A DNA stretch of 64,000 nucleotides. It comes from Blastocystis sp. Blastoise. Its lineage: Eukaryota; Sar; Bigyra; Opalinata; Blastocystidae. Under the pieces are notes generated by a model. It saw only the letters and a list, made by a program, of their open reading frames with translations, had not been told where the DNA came from and searched no databases. Below are positions 24,447 through 37,224 of the stretch, piece by piece; the stretch's first letter is position 1, and the number at the start of each line of letters is the position of its first letter. Location of the stretch: the NCBI GenBank assembly GCA_039096225.1, contig JBBPEB010000005.1, positions 367,501-431,500 of the forward strand, written 5' to 3'. The translations under genes and the position numbers were made by a program.

Positions 24447-25297
24447 TATAGTTTTCTATTATTAATATAATATAATGTATTTTATTATAATTTGATTCTA
24501 TATTGATTTTTCTTTTTTTTTTAATATAACTATATATTTTATATGTTTTTTATGTTTTCAAATAGAGTTATTTGTATATTCTATTGATATAATGTATTTA
24601 ATTTGATTTAAAGATGAATAATATATATATATATATTATAGATATAATGGAAATGGTGCATATATTTTACAAATACAAAATAGTAATGAAACTGAATATC
24701 ATGAATATATACAAAAGCAAGAAGAGTCTTATAAGTTTTCTCCTTATATTCCTTTAGAAGCTCCTGATGATTTACATGAAATATGTAGTAAATGTGGAGA
24801 ATTAATTGTGAAACGTAATATGGCGTATCATTTATTAAGTTGTGGAAATCGTTTTATACAATGTCAATTTTGTAAACAAAAAATATCTTCTCAAAATATA
24901 CAGAATCATTTTCATTGTCAGAATTGTACGAAGATTGTGAAATATGATGAATTTGAAAAACATGTTCGATTAGAACATCAGAAATATCCTTGTCCAGAAT
25001 GTAATAAACTTATATATTATCATACTTATCAATATCATCATGAAAATGAATGTCAAAATGCACCTAAAGAATGTCCTTATTGTTATACACAATTTTCTTC
25101 TACTGAATATATGACTCATATATCTCAATGTTATATGACTTATATTAAATGTCCTATTTGTTCTAAATCTATACAAAGAGAAGATTGTACTTCACATATG
25201 TCATCAATACATAATATTAATGATCCACAATTATTAAAGAATTATATTTTGAATGCACTTCCTGATTATGAATTCAAATCTTCACCTTATAATCATG

Positions 25298-25333
<36 letters not shown>

Positions 25334-26206
25334 GTAGAAATAGTTATTATTATAATAATGATAATAATAATGATAATAATAATGATTATGATTATGATAT
25401 TGATAGAAATAGTGATCGTTATTTTAATAGAAATTCATCCTCAAGTATGATTTCATCCTATTCTTCTAGAGATAATGAATATAAAAACAGAAATACTTTT
25501 AATTCTTCTCCATTTAGTTTATCGAATAATAATAATAATAACTATAATAATAATAACTATAATAATAATAATAATAACTATAATAATAATAATAACTATA
25601 ATAATAATAATAACCATAATAATAATAATAATAACTATAATAATAATAGAAATAGTTATTATAATCGATATGATCAAGAAGAGAAAAAGTCTGTTGTTAT
25701 CTCTCCTAATGCTTATAATGATTCTGAAGATAGTGATGATAATTTTTCTTATCATTCTCCATCAATATCTTTAAATAGAAATAATTACTATAGAAATCAA
25801 TCAAATAGTAATCATTCATCCTCTAATATATATGAACAATCAAATCCTATATATAATCAAAAACAAATTAAAAATGATGATGAAGAAGAAGAAGTTAAGA
25901 TTCCATGTGAATTTTGTGATCAATTATTTTCTTTAGAAAAACTTGAAATGCATCAATTAACTTGTAGTTTAAACCCTGAAGTGATTAAAAAAGAAGATGA
26001 AAAACTAATTAATAGTCGTTATAGAAATAAAAATGATTTTGATCAAAATATATATGATAATAATAATGGAATGAAACGTAATATGAGTCCTTCTATACAT
26101 GCTCTTAATCATTATCCATCTCAATCTAAATATATACATCAAGATAACTATGATTCTGAAGATGATAATTCTTATCATGGTATCTCACCTTATCATCAAT
26201 ATCAAT

Positions 26207-26238
<32 letters not shown>

Positions 26239-26433
26239 TATGATGATAATGATAATGATAATGATAATGATAATGATAATGATAATGATAATGATAATGA
26301 TAATGATAATGATTCTCCTTCTTATCATCATATGTTTTTTAATAATAAGCATGATCAGTCACCTAATGTTTCACCTCCTCTAGAAAGTAGTTCTCCTTCT
26401 ATTCCTCCATTTAAAGTTCCAAATATATATATA

Positions 26434-26505
<72 letters not shown>

Positions 26506-26903
26506 GCACCTAAATTACTTAATTTAATAAATAGAATTCAAAATGAAAAGCCTATGTCAGAAAATGATATTAAATCTATTCAAGAGATTCAAAAAATTGT
26601 ACAAGAAGATGAAGAAGAAAGAATAAAAAAACAAAATGTATATTATAAACCTATAAATGAAATAAATAATCAAGGTATCCTCAATAAACCTAAAAATCAA
26701 ATAAAAAAGAGTTATACATGTCTTTTTTGTGGAGAACCCTTTGATACATCTGAATTAAGGACTGTATCTATACTATTCTATCTATATACTCTTCTATATA
26801 TATAAATTATATTATATATATATTTTATTATATTATATTATTAATTATTTATATATAGGAACATTACAAACATTGTCGAAAAGGTCAAGCTGGTGATGAT
26901 TAA
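23469..26903 (+). CDS. UFD1-domain protein with TRAF-like zinc fingers, four exons
   Basis: UFD1-type domains work with the Cdc48/p97 ATPase in extracting ubiquitinated proteins. Exons 23469-23951, 24077-24396, 24642-26763 and 26859-26903 give 989 residues in one frame. Residues ~30-170 are the UFD1 N domain (double-psi barrel): FPEWMMESLNYHDGD, IEATIEPKKGKTIFSVNEYHE and GMKIPYDYG. Residues ~330-460 hold TRAF-type zinc fingers (CSKCGELIVKRNMAYHLLSC, CQFCKQKI, CPECNKLI, CPYCYTQF, CPICSKSI with paired His). After a long Asn/Asp-rich region come another C2HC finger (CEFCDQLFSLEKLEMHQLTC) and a final one split by the last intron (CLFCGEPFDTSELRTEHYKHC). UFD1 plus TRAF-type fingers is a known architecture in plants and several protists and differs from yeast/human UFD1, so I do not assign the UFD1 symbol. 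The low-complexity linker carries (GAT AAT)n and (AAT)n runs. Confidence 0.9.
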
Positions 26904-27216
26904 TATTTCCATATTAATAAAAAATATTATTATATTTTATTATCATTCTTTAAACATTCACATATATTATATATATTTTATTTTTATTATACGTTCAATT
27001 TCATTGTAAACTGTTTTTTACATCATAAACAAAATATATAGCTTTATAATATATTTTTTTTATCATGTCAATAACTTTTTCTATTCCTCTTGTTTTGTAC
27101 TATACTCAAATAAATCATTAAAATCATTGTTTTGGTATTAACCAGTTTTCATATTCATGACGCTATTCGAACTCAAAGAAAAAGAAGAAACATTTTTTCT
27201 TTATCATACGTTAATA
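26904..27216. other. Intergenic between the UFD1-like and WD40 genes
   Basis: About 310 bases of AT-rich sequence between two genes on the same strand. No feature was recognised. Confidence 0.5.
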
Positions 27217-28946
27217 ATGAGCACAAATCAAGAACTTCTAAGATATTCAATTCAGAGCAATTGGTATCAATGTGATGAATTCTATATTTACGATGATTTC
27301 AGTATACAATTTCATTTTTTTTAAATACTCTGATTTATTATAGATCATAAGCAGTATAACTGTAAGCACGAAAATACTCAGTATGTTGTCGATACTGATT
27401 TATTTACTATTGAACAAGTATGTTTTTAATTATTCTCATGTATCATTCAGATTAGGATACTAGCAATTCAGTTATATTGAAATCACAAGAAGTAACAATA
27501 AAATATCAATGTCCAAACTTTTATCATCAACATGAGTCGTCATCAGTAAAATAATCATTATTTCTTTTTGAATAATATAAATATTTCGTGTAGATATTAA
27601 CATCAGATAATTCTCCCACAGATTCTAAATATTTATATTCTGGAAGCGAAGAAACAATTACACAATATGAATCTCCAAATAAGATATTGAATACAATAAA
27701 AGGTCATTCCTTCGAAACTACAAGTGTACGTTATCTTCCAAGTGGTCAAGTCATTCTAAGCGGTGGTTATGATCATAAAGTATGTTTGTCTTTTTTATTA
27801 TTTTTTTATATTCTCTCTATATATATATATATATACAATTTCACAATTAATATTATAATTAGGTAAATATATGGAGTATTAAAGGAACATTAGCAAGATC
27901 TATGTCTGGTTCTACAGGTCGAATTACTTGTTTAGATTATATACATGAAGGAAAGCAAGTAATTGGTGGTAATTCTAATGGTGATATACATATATATGAG
28001 TGTAAAAGAGGAATTTCTTTATCTACTTTATCTACTATCCCATATATTAACAATTATAATACATCTATTGTTAATTGTATTATATATTTTATATTTTATA
28101 TTTTATATTTTATATTTTATATTTTATATTTTATATTTTATATTTTATATTTTATATTTTATATTTTATATTTTATATTTTATATTTTATATTTTATATT
28201 TTATATTTTATATTTTATATTTTATATTTTATATTTTATATTTTATATTTTATATTTTATATTTTATATTTTATATTTTATATTTTATATTTTATATTTT
28301 ATATTTTATATTTTATATTATTCTATTTTATATTTTATATTATTACATTTTATATTTTATATTATTACATTTTATATTATTCTATTATTATATTTTATAT
28401 TATTATCTTATTATATTCTTATACTATTATATTATTATATTATTATATTATTATATTATTATATTATTATATTATATATTATATATTATATATTATATAT
28501 TATATATTATAATAATATTTTTATTATGTTATTATATTATATACATAATCTCTTATAGGTATTACTTCATGTCATTATATGGGTAATGATACCGATTCTT
28601 CATCAAATCTGTATTATATATATATATTATTTATTATTACTACATATATATATATATAGAGTAGTATGTTCTTCAAAATATGGTATATTTTCATGGGATA
28701 TTACTTCTGAGGATAATGTATATATGATTAAAATTACTACTATGTAATAAATAATAATAATAATAATCTTTTAGATTTTTTCTATAAATAAAGGTTTTAT
28801 TCCTTCTGTATCTGCTTTTAATAATACTTTAGTATATATACAAAATGGATCTATATATATTCATGATCTAAGAAATATTGAGTATACTTATATACATATA
28901 TATATCTCTTATTCTATTATAATTTTTATTTACTATTATATATTTG

Positions 28947-29019
<73 letters not shown>

Positions 29020-29304
29020 TCCTATTTCAATCATAACACCATCAACAACTGAACTCACAAAAGTTATAGCACTTAATGATAGTGAATATTTATGTGGTGA
29101 AATTGATGGAAGCATATATGTTGTTTCAATAAAAAATAATATTCCACATATAACTACATTTTTATCAGCATGCCAATATTCAATCAATGACCTAAATTAC
29201 AAAAATAAAAGTATTTATATATTGATTTTTGTAATCATTGTATTATAGAATTAAATAATATAATGGCTTCTAGCAAATCTGAACTTGCCTTATTCACTCT
29301 TTAG
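27217..29304 (+). CDS. PAAF1: WD40 protein, PAAF1/Rpn14-like proteasome ATPase chaperone, ten exons
   Basis: PAAF1 (yeast Rpn14) binds Rpt ATPases and chaperones assembly of the proteasome base. Exons 27217-27301, 27344-27417, 27456-27545, 27594-27779, 27863-28076, 28559-28610, 28660-28717, 28775-28881, 29017-29210 and 29249-29304 join in frame to 371 residues, near the family's ~390. Similarity lies in the order of blocks: an N-terminal RYSIQSNWYQ segment, GHSFETTSVRYLPSGQVILS then GGYDHKVNIWS (PAAF1 has FPSG-VVLSGG-D--LKIWS), GRITCLDYIHEGKQVIGGNS followed by GDIHIYECKRG, a NTSIVNCI turn, and IQNGSIYIHDLRNIENPISI. WD40 proteins are easily confused, so the fold is certain and the PAAF1 name is probable. 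Intron 5 contains a 235-bp period-7 repeat. The gene lies head to tail behind the UFD1-like gene, another ubiquitin-system component. Confidence 0.75.
28083..28318. repeat. (TATATTT)n array inside a PAAF1-like intron
   Basis: About 33 almost perfect copies of the heptamer TATATTT occupy the middle of intron 5 (28077-28558), followed by degenerate TATTA repeats. Because 7 is not a multiple of 3, all three forward frames stay open and give repetitive aromatic 'proteins', which are artefacts. Confidence 0.9.
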
Positions 29305-31030
29305 AATTTTCATATTCTATTCTTTATATTTTAAAAGAAAAAATACATATTGTTGTTACATTTGTTTTTAAATTTACTCTGTATCATAATTATTTTTTTA
29401 TAGCAAGTATCGTTTGTTGCTCTAGACTATCTAAACTTTCTTCGGTCAACCTATTTTCCGTATTTATTACATACTAAATACATCTAACTACTGATAACAT
29501 TCCTAAAACATGTCTTCTCGATATCACTGAGCAGTCTTCAAGATTCTGAAACGATCACCAAAATCTTATTATATTCATTTGGTACCAACATTGTAAAACA
29601 CTTATATTTTTTTTGTGTTTATATAGTACAAATAATATAAAAATGACAATACCCTAAGAATAAGAACAGCCAAAGTCATACTAATTCATTTTTATTCATT
29701 ATATATTATTAAGAAATAATATTAAAAAAATAATTTAAAAAAAGTATTAACTTCTATACTATCCAGTGACAAACATTAAAATTAAAAAAAAAATATCCTT
29801 TTTAGTCAAAAATGTTAGTTTATTCATATATATAACTTATAGACTGTCTAGAATGAAATTGTATAACTTGATCCACTATGGACATTTTGTGTTTTTTTGA
29901 CCCTATTTCCCGTAAGAGAAACAACAAAATGACTGGGATTTTTTAATCAAAAATACGTTGGCCTAAACTCGAGAAAAGAGTGTCCGCCAACTTGTCAAGT
30001 TTCTCTCTTTTTGACGAGAAAAACTTAAAAATAACTCTACAAAATATATTGTTTATTTATATAATCATAGACATTCTAAATATTGACTATTTTACAGTGT
30101 TTTATGATTTAAAATGACTGTTTAAAACCAAAAAGACTTTAATTTTTTCTCTGAAGTCTATAATTCAGAGAATGGATTACATGAGTGACAAATTTTTTAA
30201 AGTTGTGTGTTCTCTGAGTGATGTATTATCATTTCAATCATTCTCGTCAAGTCCTTTTACAATAAAAACCATTATACAGCCTAAACCAAAACACACCTAA
30301 AAATTTCTTCTTTTTTATTTCCCAAGGAAAAAACAATAAAATGACTTGACTTTTTTATTCATCATTTTTTAGCCTAAAGACGACAACATTTCTTTCAGCC
30401 AACTACCCTAGAAAGTCAAAACAATTAAAAATTCAAAAAAGAAAAGTAAAACGGAAGCTCTTGTTTTTGTTTATTGATTATCGTCATTAAACCTGTTTTT
30501 AAAAATATGACTTTAGAATATCATTCAGGACTTGATTTATAGTTCAGGGTATCGTTTTAAGGTTTAAAATAGCTTTTTTGAGAGAATTCATAATTATGTC
30601 CTAAACCAAGAGGAGTTGTGTGTTTTTATCATCTCTGTTGTTAGATATGTGTATACACAACATACTCAGCTTCACATAATTGTTTTTCTTGCTAGTCAAG
30701 ATTTTTCACTCATTTTTAAATATTTGATTTTTAGTCTCAAAAGTGGTATAGAGTCTCTATACATGCCTGTAAGAATCGTTTTTAATACTAAAAAGTCAAA
30801 AATATTAAAGAAAAGTGACAGTGAAAAAAGGAGGGAAAAAATACTTTTTTTGAGTTTCTTGATATTCCCGCAAAAATGATTTTTCTTTTAAGACCTGAAT
30901 ACACCCATACGCTATTGAGCCTATTAACTTAGAAAATATTTTCATTTGTTACTTATTTTCTTTATTTTTATTTTATTTTTATTAGCTGTTATTTTAAAAA
31001 ATAGAAGTTGATTTTAACTTCAGATTATTC
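29305..31030. other. Intergenic with a pair of diverged repeats
   Basis: There is no convincing gene. Two stretches, about 29898-30005 and 30310-30415, resemble each other (TTTCCC..., AACAA(A/T)AAAATGACT, AGCCTAAA/GGCCTAAA, GCCAACT...), suggesting a diverged dispersed or tandem repeat of roughly 105 bp. A 264-base open frame at 30616-30879 has no protein-like signal. Confidence 0.4.
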
Positions 31031-31079
31031 TCTTGTATGTATATTACTATTTTTTATTCTTTATCAATATTAACATTCT

Positions 31080-31470
31080 CCCATTCTCTAGCATGTATAG
31101 GTTCCTGCTCGTCCATGGTTATAAGAGTCCTCTTCAGTCCATGTCAACAACGTCTATGATGTCAAACTACTTTCAAAGTATATATGTATTTATTTATTTT
31201 TATAATTATCTCTAATTTTTTTCTTTGTTATATTTTTAAGTATTATATAATAGAGTACTTATCGTATATTCATTCTATCTATTATTAGCTTTCTTTTTGT
31301 TTTTTCTTAAATTAGAATCTAATTCATTTTATTATTTATTTTCATTATTTTTATATTTTTATTTATTATTATTTATTTATTTAGGTTGTTTTCTACTGTT
31401 TCTGTTGGTTATCTTTCCCTATGACTCAACATCACCAAATTCATTTTTTTCTATTAGGTATGTTTATTTA
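31080..31470 (+). other. Possible short exons of an unrecognised spliced transcript
   Basis: A segment of more balanced composition at about 31092-31178 lies between a CTCTAG acceptor-like end and a GTATATATGTATTT donor-like start (open reading MYRFLLVHGYKSPLQSMSTT...). A second segment at 31386-31458 lies between TTATTTAG and GTATGTTTATTT. The flanks look like introns of this genome. I could not connect them to a family or define a full gene. Confidence 0.25.
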
Positions 31471-31489
31471 TTTATTTATTTATTTATTT

Positions 31490-33508
31490 ATTATCTAGTT
31501 CTTCTTTATTTCTTCTTCTTACACAAAATGATTCCTTCTTCTCTCTTCTTCATTTTCTTCCTTCTACACTTTTATCTCCTTATTTCTTCATCTTCTTTCT
31601 TTATTACTTCTTCCTATGCCTTGTCTCCAGCCTATATCCTTGTCTCTCCCTTTGATTCATTATCTTCCTCAGATCTTCATTTTTCTTTTATTTTTTCTTC
31701 TATCTAAATTCCTTTATTTTTCTTTTTTTTAATTATACCTCTCTCTTATCTTCGCTTCCCTTTTATATCACTCTTTCATTACTCTTTCTTAATCACTATT
31801 CTATTTACATTGTATTTCGTTATGTCTTTTTCTTTTATCCTGTTATCCTCTTCTCCTTATTCTATACTTCTTTTTCCTCGACATGTATTAGTGTATACCC
31901 TCCTTTTCTTCCTCTTCCTCTTCTTCTTCTTCTTCTTCTCCATATAATTCTTTGCTTTTTTCAGATCTTCATCTTCTTATTTATATTTATATCACTATTT
32001 ATTATATATATAGTTCTCTTCTATTATTTGCCTTCCTCCTCTTCCTTCTTTCTATTCTTCTCATACTTCTTCTCTCCTCCTTCTGATTCCCTTTTTTTTA
32101 CTGCCCTATTTTCCTTCTTTATCTTCCTTCTCTCCTCTTTCTGTATAATTCTATCTCAATCTTCCTTCTCTCCCTCTCTATTCTCGTATCCATCTTTATC
32201 CTTATTCTTTTTCCATTTATTTCTCTCTGTCCCTGTCTATTTTATCTTATATGTCTCTTTCTACCTTCTTGTTTCCTTTTATATTTCCTTCTATGTCTCC
32301 TTTTCCACTTTATATCTACTTTTTTTTCTCTCTCTCCTTCTCTCTATTATTATATATTCTTATGTTCTAGTTATCTATTTTCTATTTTTATTTCTATCCT
32401 TTCATTCTCTATATTGTTATATCTACTTCTATTTTGTCTCTTTTCTTCTATCTTAATCTTCTATTTAATCCTTTTATTTCTTTCTATATATCTATATCTT
32501 CTTGTCTCTAACTTCTTTCTTAATCTCTTTTATATCCTTCTATTTCTCCTTCTATCTCTCCTTCTTTCTCCTTTTCTATTTTCTTCTAACCATCTTTTTT
32601 CCTATTTTTCTCTTTCTATCCCTATTATCTCATTCTCTATCTTCTTCTATATTCTTCTTCTTTCATCTTCTCTCCTTCTTCCTTCATCTTTCAATTTCCT
32701 TCTCTATCTTCCTTTTATCTCAGCTACTCCTTCTGTCTCAATCTTCAGTCTTTCCTTTTCTTTCTCTTTCAACATCATTCTATCTCTCTGTATTCCTATA
32801 TTTCTCTTCATATTTCTCTATCCTTATCTATCTCATTCTACCTCATTTATGTGTCTCAATCTCATTCTCTATTTCCTTCTATTTTCTCTTATCTACTTAT
32901 ATCTTCGTATATTTCCTTATATCTACGTATATCTACTTCTCTATCTTATTATATCTCCTTCTAACTTAATTTACTTCCTCTTCTTCTTTTTCTCCTTCTA
33001 TCTCCTCTTCTATCTCCTCTTTATTCTCCATCATCTTCTATCTACTTCTCTATTTCCATCTACATCCTTCCATCTTACTACATCTCAATCCGTTTTCTCT
33101 CCTTCTATATCCTTTTATATCCTTTTATCTCTCTTTCTCTCTTATCCTATTTATTTTTCTTATTTCTATCCATTTCTATCTACTTTATCTTCTCTATCTC
33201 ATTCTATTGTATCTATATCATTCTCTTATCTTTCTATCTCCTTCTATTTTTAATCTTTTCTATCTACTTCTCCTTCTCTATTTCCTTCTATTCACTTCTA
33301 TATACATCTCATTCTTCAAATCATTCTATATTCTTCCCTTCTTCCTTTTAACTCTTGCTATTTGTTTTTATTTTAATCTACTTCTCTCTTCCCTCAATCG
33401 ACTTTTATCTACTTCTCCTTCTCTGTTTGATTCTATCTCCTCTCTATCCATATTTTCCTTTTTATTAATATTTATCTCCTTCTCTATATCTTTCGGTATT
33501 CTTCTATC

Positions 33509-33581
<73 letters not shown>

Positions 33582-35130
33582 ATATCTATCTATTTATTTA
33601 TCTCAATCCCCTCTCCCCTTCTATATATTTTATTACCTTCTATGTCTCTACCCTATTTCCCGTTTTCTTTCTGTCTCTTTCTTCTCTCATATACTATTGT
33701 TCTATCTTTTCTTTTTTTATTCTTCTTTTTTTCTTCTTTGTTTTTTCTATTATACTTCTTTATCTTGCTTTGTCTCTCCTTCTCTCTATGTCATTCAAAT
33801 TATAATTCTCTCTATCATTCCCTATCGTTTTCTTTGTATGTATTTTTCTTTCTAATTTTTTTCTATATAAATTTATCTTTCTTGATATTCACTTCCTGCT
33901 CCTTTTTTCTCCCTTCTTCGTCTCATCTTCTTTTCTTCGTCTTCCAATTCTATCTGTTTTCCTCCTCCTTCTCTATCCTTCTCAATTCCTCTCTACCTAT
34001 CTTTATATTCTTTCTTTTTTATACACCTTCCCTACTCCTCTATTTCTCTTTTTATCTTTATTCTTGTATCTATTTTTATCTTATTCTCTATTTCATTTGA
34101 TTTCTTTTGTATATCTCTCATTCTATATAGAATTCTATCTCTTTCTATCTAATTTCTTCTTTATGTCTCTCTTTTCTTCTTTCTTTCTATTCATCTATTA
34201 GTGTATCTATCTATTTATATCTTTGTATTTTTTTTTCTCTCTATCTATCTATCTATCTATCTATCTCTTTTATTTCTTTATATCTTTCTGTTTCTCTATA
34301 TATGTTTCTTGTTTATTCTTCTTTTCTTTTCTTTCTCTTCTTCTTCATTTTCTTGTATATCTTCTTCCTATTCTTTATCTTACTTTTCTTTCTTTTTTTC
34401 ACCTCCTTCCTTGTCTCTTCTTCACATTCATCCTCTTGTTCTCTTATTAATCTATTTATTCTTTCTTATCATTATTCTATTTATTCTTCATCTTCTTGTT
34501 GTCATTATTCATTTCCTTCTTCTTATTCTTCCTTATCTTCCTTATCTTCTTATTCTTCTTCCTATTCTTCTTCTTCTTCCTTATCTTCTTCCTATTCTTC
34601 TTTTCTTCTTCTTCCTTATCTTCTTCTTATTCTTCCTTATCTTCCTTATCTTCTTATTCTTCTTCCTATTCTTCTTCTTCTTCCTTATCTTCTTCCTATT
34701 CTTCTTTTCTTTTTCTTCTTCCTATTCTTCTTTTCTTCTTCTTCCTTATCTTCTTCTTCTTCTTCCTTATCTTCCTTATCTTCTTATTCTTCTTATTCTT
34801 CCTTATCTTCTTATTCTTCTTCCTATTCTTCTTCTTCTTCCTTATCTTCTTCCTATTCTTCTTTTCTTCTTCTTCCTTATCTTCCTTATCTTCTTCCTAT
34901 TCTTCTTTTCTTCTTCTTATTCTTCCTTATCTTCTTCTTATTCTTCCTTATCTTCCTTATCTTCTTCCTTATCTTCTTCTTATTCTTCCTTATCTTCCTT
35001 ATCTTCTTCCTTATCTTCCTTATCTTCTTCTTATTCTTTATCCTCTAATCCTCTTCTCTTCTGCATTCCTTATTATTATAGATCTCTATATATCTATCTT
35101 TGTCATTTATTATAAATTATTTTTCATTTT
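31490..35130. repeat. Giant polypyrimidine/polypurine tract
   Basis: For about 3.6 kb the plus strand is made almost entirely of T and C, with scattered A and very few G. It is composed of drifting CTTCT, TCTAT, TTCC and CTTATC units rather than one fixed repeat. The last part (34490-35050) is nearly pure (CTT/CCTTAT)n. Absence of G and scarcity of A remove stop codons, so several long Ser/Phe/Leu-rich open frames appear in all three frames; none looks like a protein. Confidence 0.85.
33505..33582. repeat. (TATC)n tetranucleotide microsatellite
   Basis: About 19 perfect TATC units inside the polypyrimidine tract, followed by a few degenerate TATT units. A shorter run of the same unit lies at 34238-34266. 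Confidence 0.95.
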
Positions 35131-35324
35131 TTTTATTAATCTCAATAATTAAAGACCCTATCTCATTTACTTTATATTTCTTTCTCTTTTATTCTTTTTT
35201 ACTTCTTTTCCCTTCTTCTAGCATCCTTTTTCACTTATACATATATAAATATATCCTTACACATCATACTGACTCATTATTCCTACTATTTTACTTTCAT
35301 TTATGTATTTTTATTCTATATTAT

Positions 35325-35392
35325 CCTTAAGCTTATATTGGTAAGTATCTATCAGTTTATGATAGAAAACAGGTTCAATTCCTGTCTTAAGG
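35325..35392 (+). tRNA. tRNA-like sequence, possibly degenerate or organelle-derived, formal anticodon TTT
   Basis: The 68-nt stretch folds with a perfect 7-bp acceptor stem (CCTTAAG with CTTAAGG), a perfect 5-bp anticodon stem (CTATC with GATAG) and a perfect T arm ACAGG-TTCAATT-CCTGT. The D region (17 nt) has the TTGG of a D loop but forms either a 3-bp stem or a CTTA/TAAG stem directly abutting the acceptor. The anticodon loop AGTTTAT puts G where U33 belongs, and the variable loop is only 3 nt. Formal anticodon is TTT (Lys). These faults and the short length suggest a pseudogene or a transferred organellar tRNA rather than a working nuclear tRNA. There is no T run just downstream. Confidence 0.45.
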
Positions 35393-37220
35393 TCAATTAC
35401 ATAACTAATTCTTTATATATAGGTATCAATAATTATATTATATTAATTTTTTCAAAAATTATCTATTCAAATAGATGAAGATAAATTAGATCAATTACTA
35501 TTTTTTCTTTACATATGTATTTATTTCATCATTGAATGCATTGATAATATATAGATCAATCAAAAATAGCATTCAAAATAATCTTTTTAACAAAAAGAGA
35601 CACAATAACATTCAATTACTTCTTAAGTGTATTATAAAACAAAATAATCTTCTCAAAAGATTATTCAAGTCGTTTTATAATGAGTATATGTGAAAAATTA
35701 GTTTAGTTCAAAATAATAATTCTATTTTTCAAAATTATATTATCAAATGATTCTGCGTAATTTTTTTTTCATATAACCACTATACCCTTTTACACAAGAA
35801 AATAATCATTTAAATACATTTTTAAGTTGATAAACAATAAATTAATTAATTTATTCTTGTTAAAAAACAAAATTCTTAGAAAATATTACTAGAATCATAC
35901 AAATAATCAATGCAACTATTCAATTATACACCTTTAACGTGATTTAAGACAAGTCATAAAAATGGAGATTCTCAATATTTTATATTTTTTAACTAATTGA
36001 TATTTTAATAACTTTTAAACTTCATTTAAACACTAAATATGTAATATAATATGTTTTTGTCATTTTCGAAATTAGAATATGTATTTCAAATAATTTTAGT
36101 TTTACTAAAAATCACTTAAAATGAATACACAGAGTTTGTAGACAATAAATAAATTATGAATAAAACTATATATCGATATAAGACTTTTTTTGACAAAAAA
36201 GTGATTTTTGCATTTGTTTTATAATAAACTATCAACACGACTCCGACTATTCAACTAAAAATATATAAAATATGATTTTTGTTTGTTTATACGTATATTT
36301 GATAATAGTAAGTCCTTGAATACTAGAAAAAGTTCTTGCTGAGTAATTATAAAATACTATTTTGATTTGTTTTTGATATTATTTAAATGAAAAACACTAT
36401 TTGCATGAAAAAATGCTTACTCTATGTATTTCAAGTCTATTTAAAGGTATTAGAAGACTTTAACTTGATTCCAATTATTGCTTTAATTCACTTTTAAAAT
36501 GTTTTTACCACTCTCTTTGTCATATTATGATAACAGATTAATAAAAAATCGGGACAAATACATTAAAAAGATAATATTTCATAACATTTTTCGACTCTAG
36601 ACCTTTTTATCTTCATTTTCTTTATTTTATAATTTTATTGAAGATATGTGATAAAACTGATTCTTTAAATAATGATTCAGGCAATCATTCTGGATTATAT
36701 AAATGACTTTTATTCTGGAAATAGAAGTTTCAGAGTCTTCTCTATAAGTCTGTATTGTAACCTATATTTATTTTTTAAAAGACTTATACTTACTGAGTGA
36801 TATTAAAAATAATTTTGACAATTAAGGATAAAAATCACTCTTCCATAGTCAAAACTGATTATAAAATGATATAATGATAAATAACTATATAATTCTTTAA
36901 AATAAAACAATTTTTGTATTACTTATGATAATTATGATAAATTGAAAATAACAATAACAATATCCATTTTCCTCATAGAAATAAAATTTTTCTTTCTCTT
37001 TTATTCTTAACCATTCATTTTTCTTATGATGAAGATTCTCTATATTTAGTAGATATGAGATTATTCATGTTTATTTTCATTATTTCAGCTATATCTTCTA
37101 AATTCCTATTACACCCTTTTATAACAAAACAAAATGCTACATGACTTATCACATATTTATTTTATTATATCTTATATGATTAATATGATATATTATTAAA
37201 TTTTATTTTTATTTTATTAT
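35393..37220. other. Gene-free AT-rich region
   Basis: About 1.8 kb of AT-rich sequence with no protein-like open frame, no splice-site series and no recognised repeat. Confidence 0.5.
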
Positions 37221-37224
37221 ATAT

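Noticed and set aside
27963-28586. Repetitive FYILYFI 'membrane proteins'
   Set aside because: All-frame readings of the (TATATTT)n array inside an intron.
30616-30879. 88-codon open frame (MCVFIISVV...)
   Set aside because: Isolated in non-coding DNA; no splice signals or protein-like conservation could be seen.
31297-35330. Several 140-300-residue Ser/Leu/Phe/Ile-rich open frames
   Set aside because: They overlap in all three forward frames and arise because the strand has almost no G and little A, so stops are rare. No domain or splice structure supports them.
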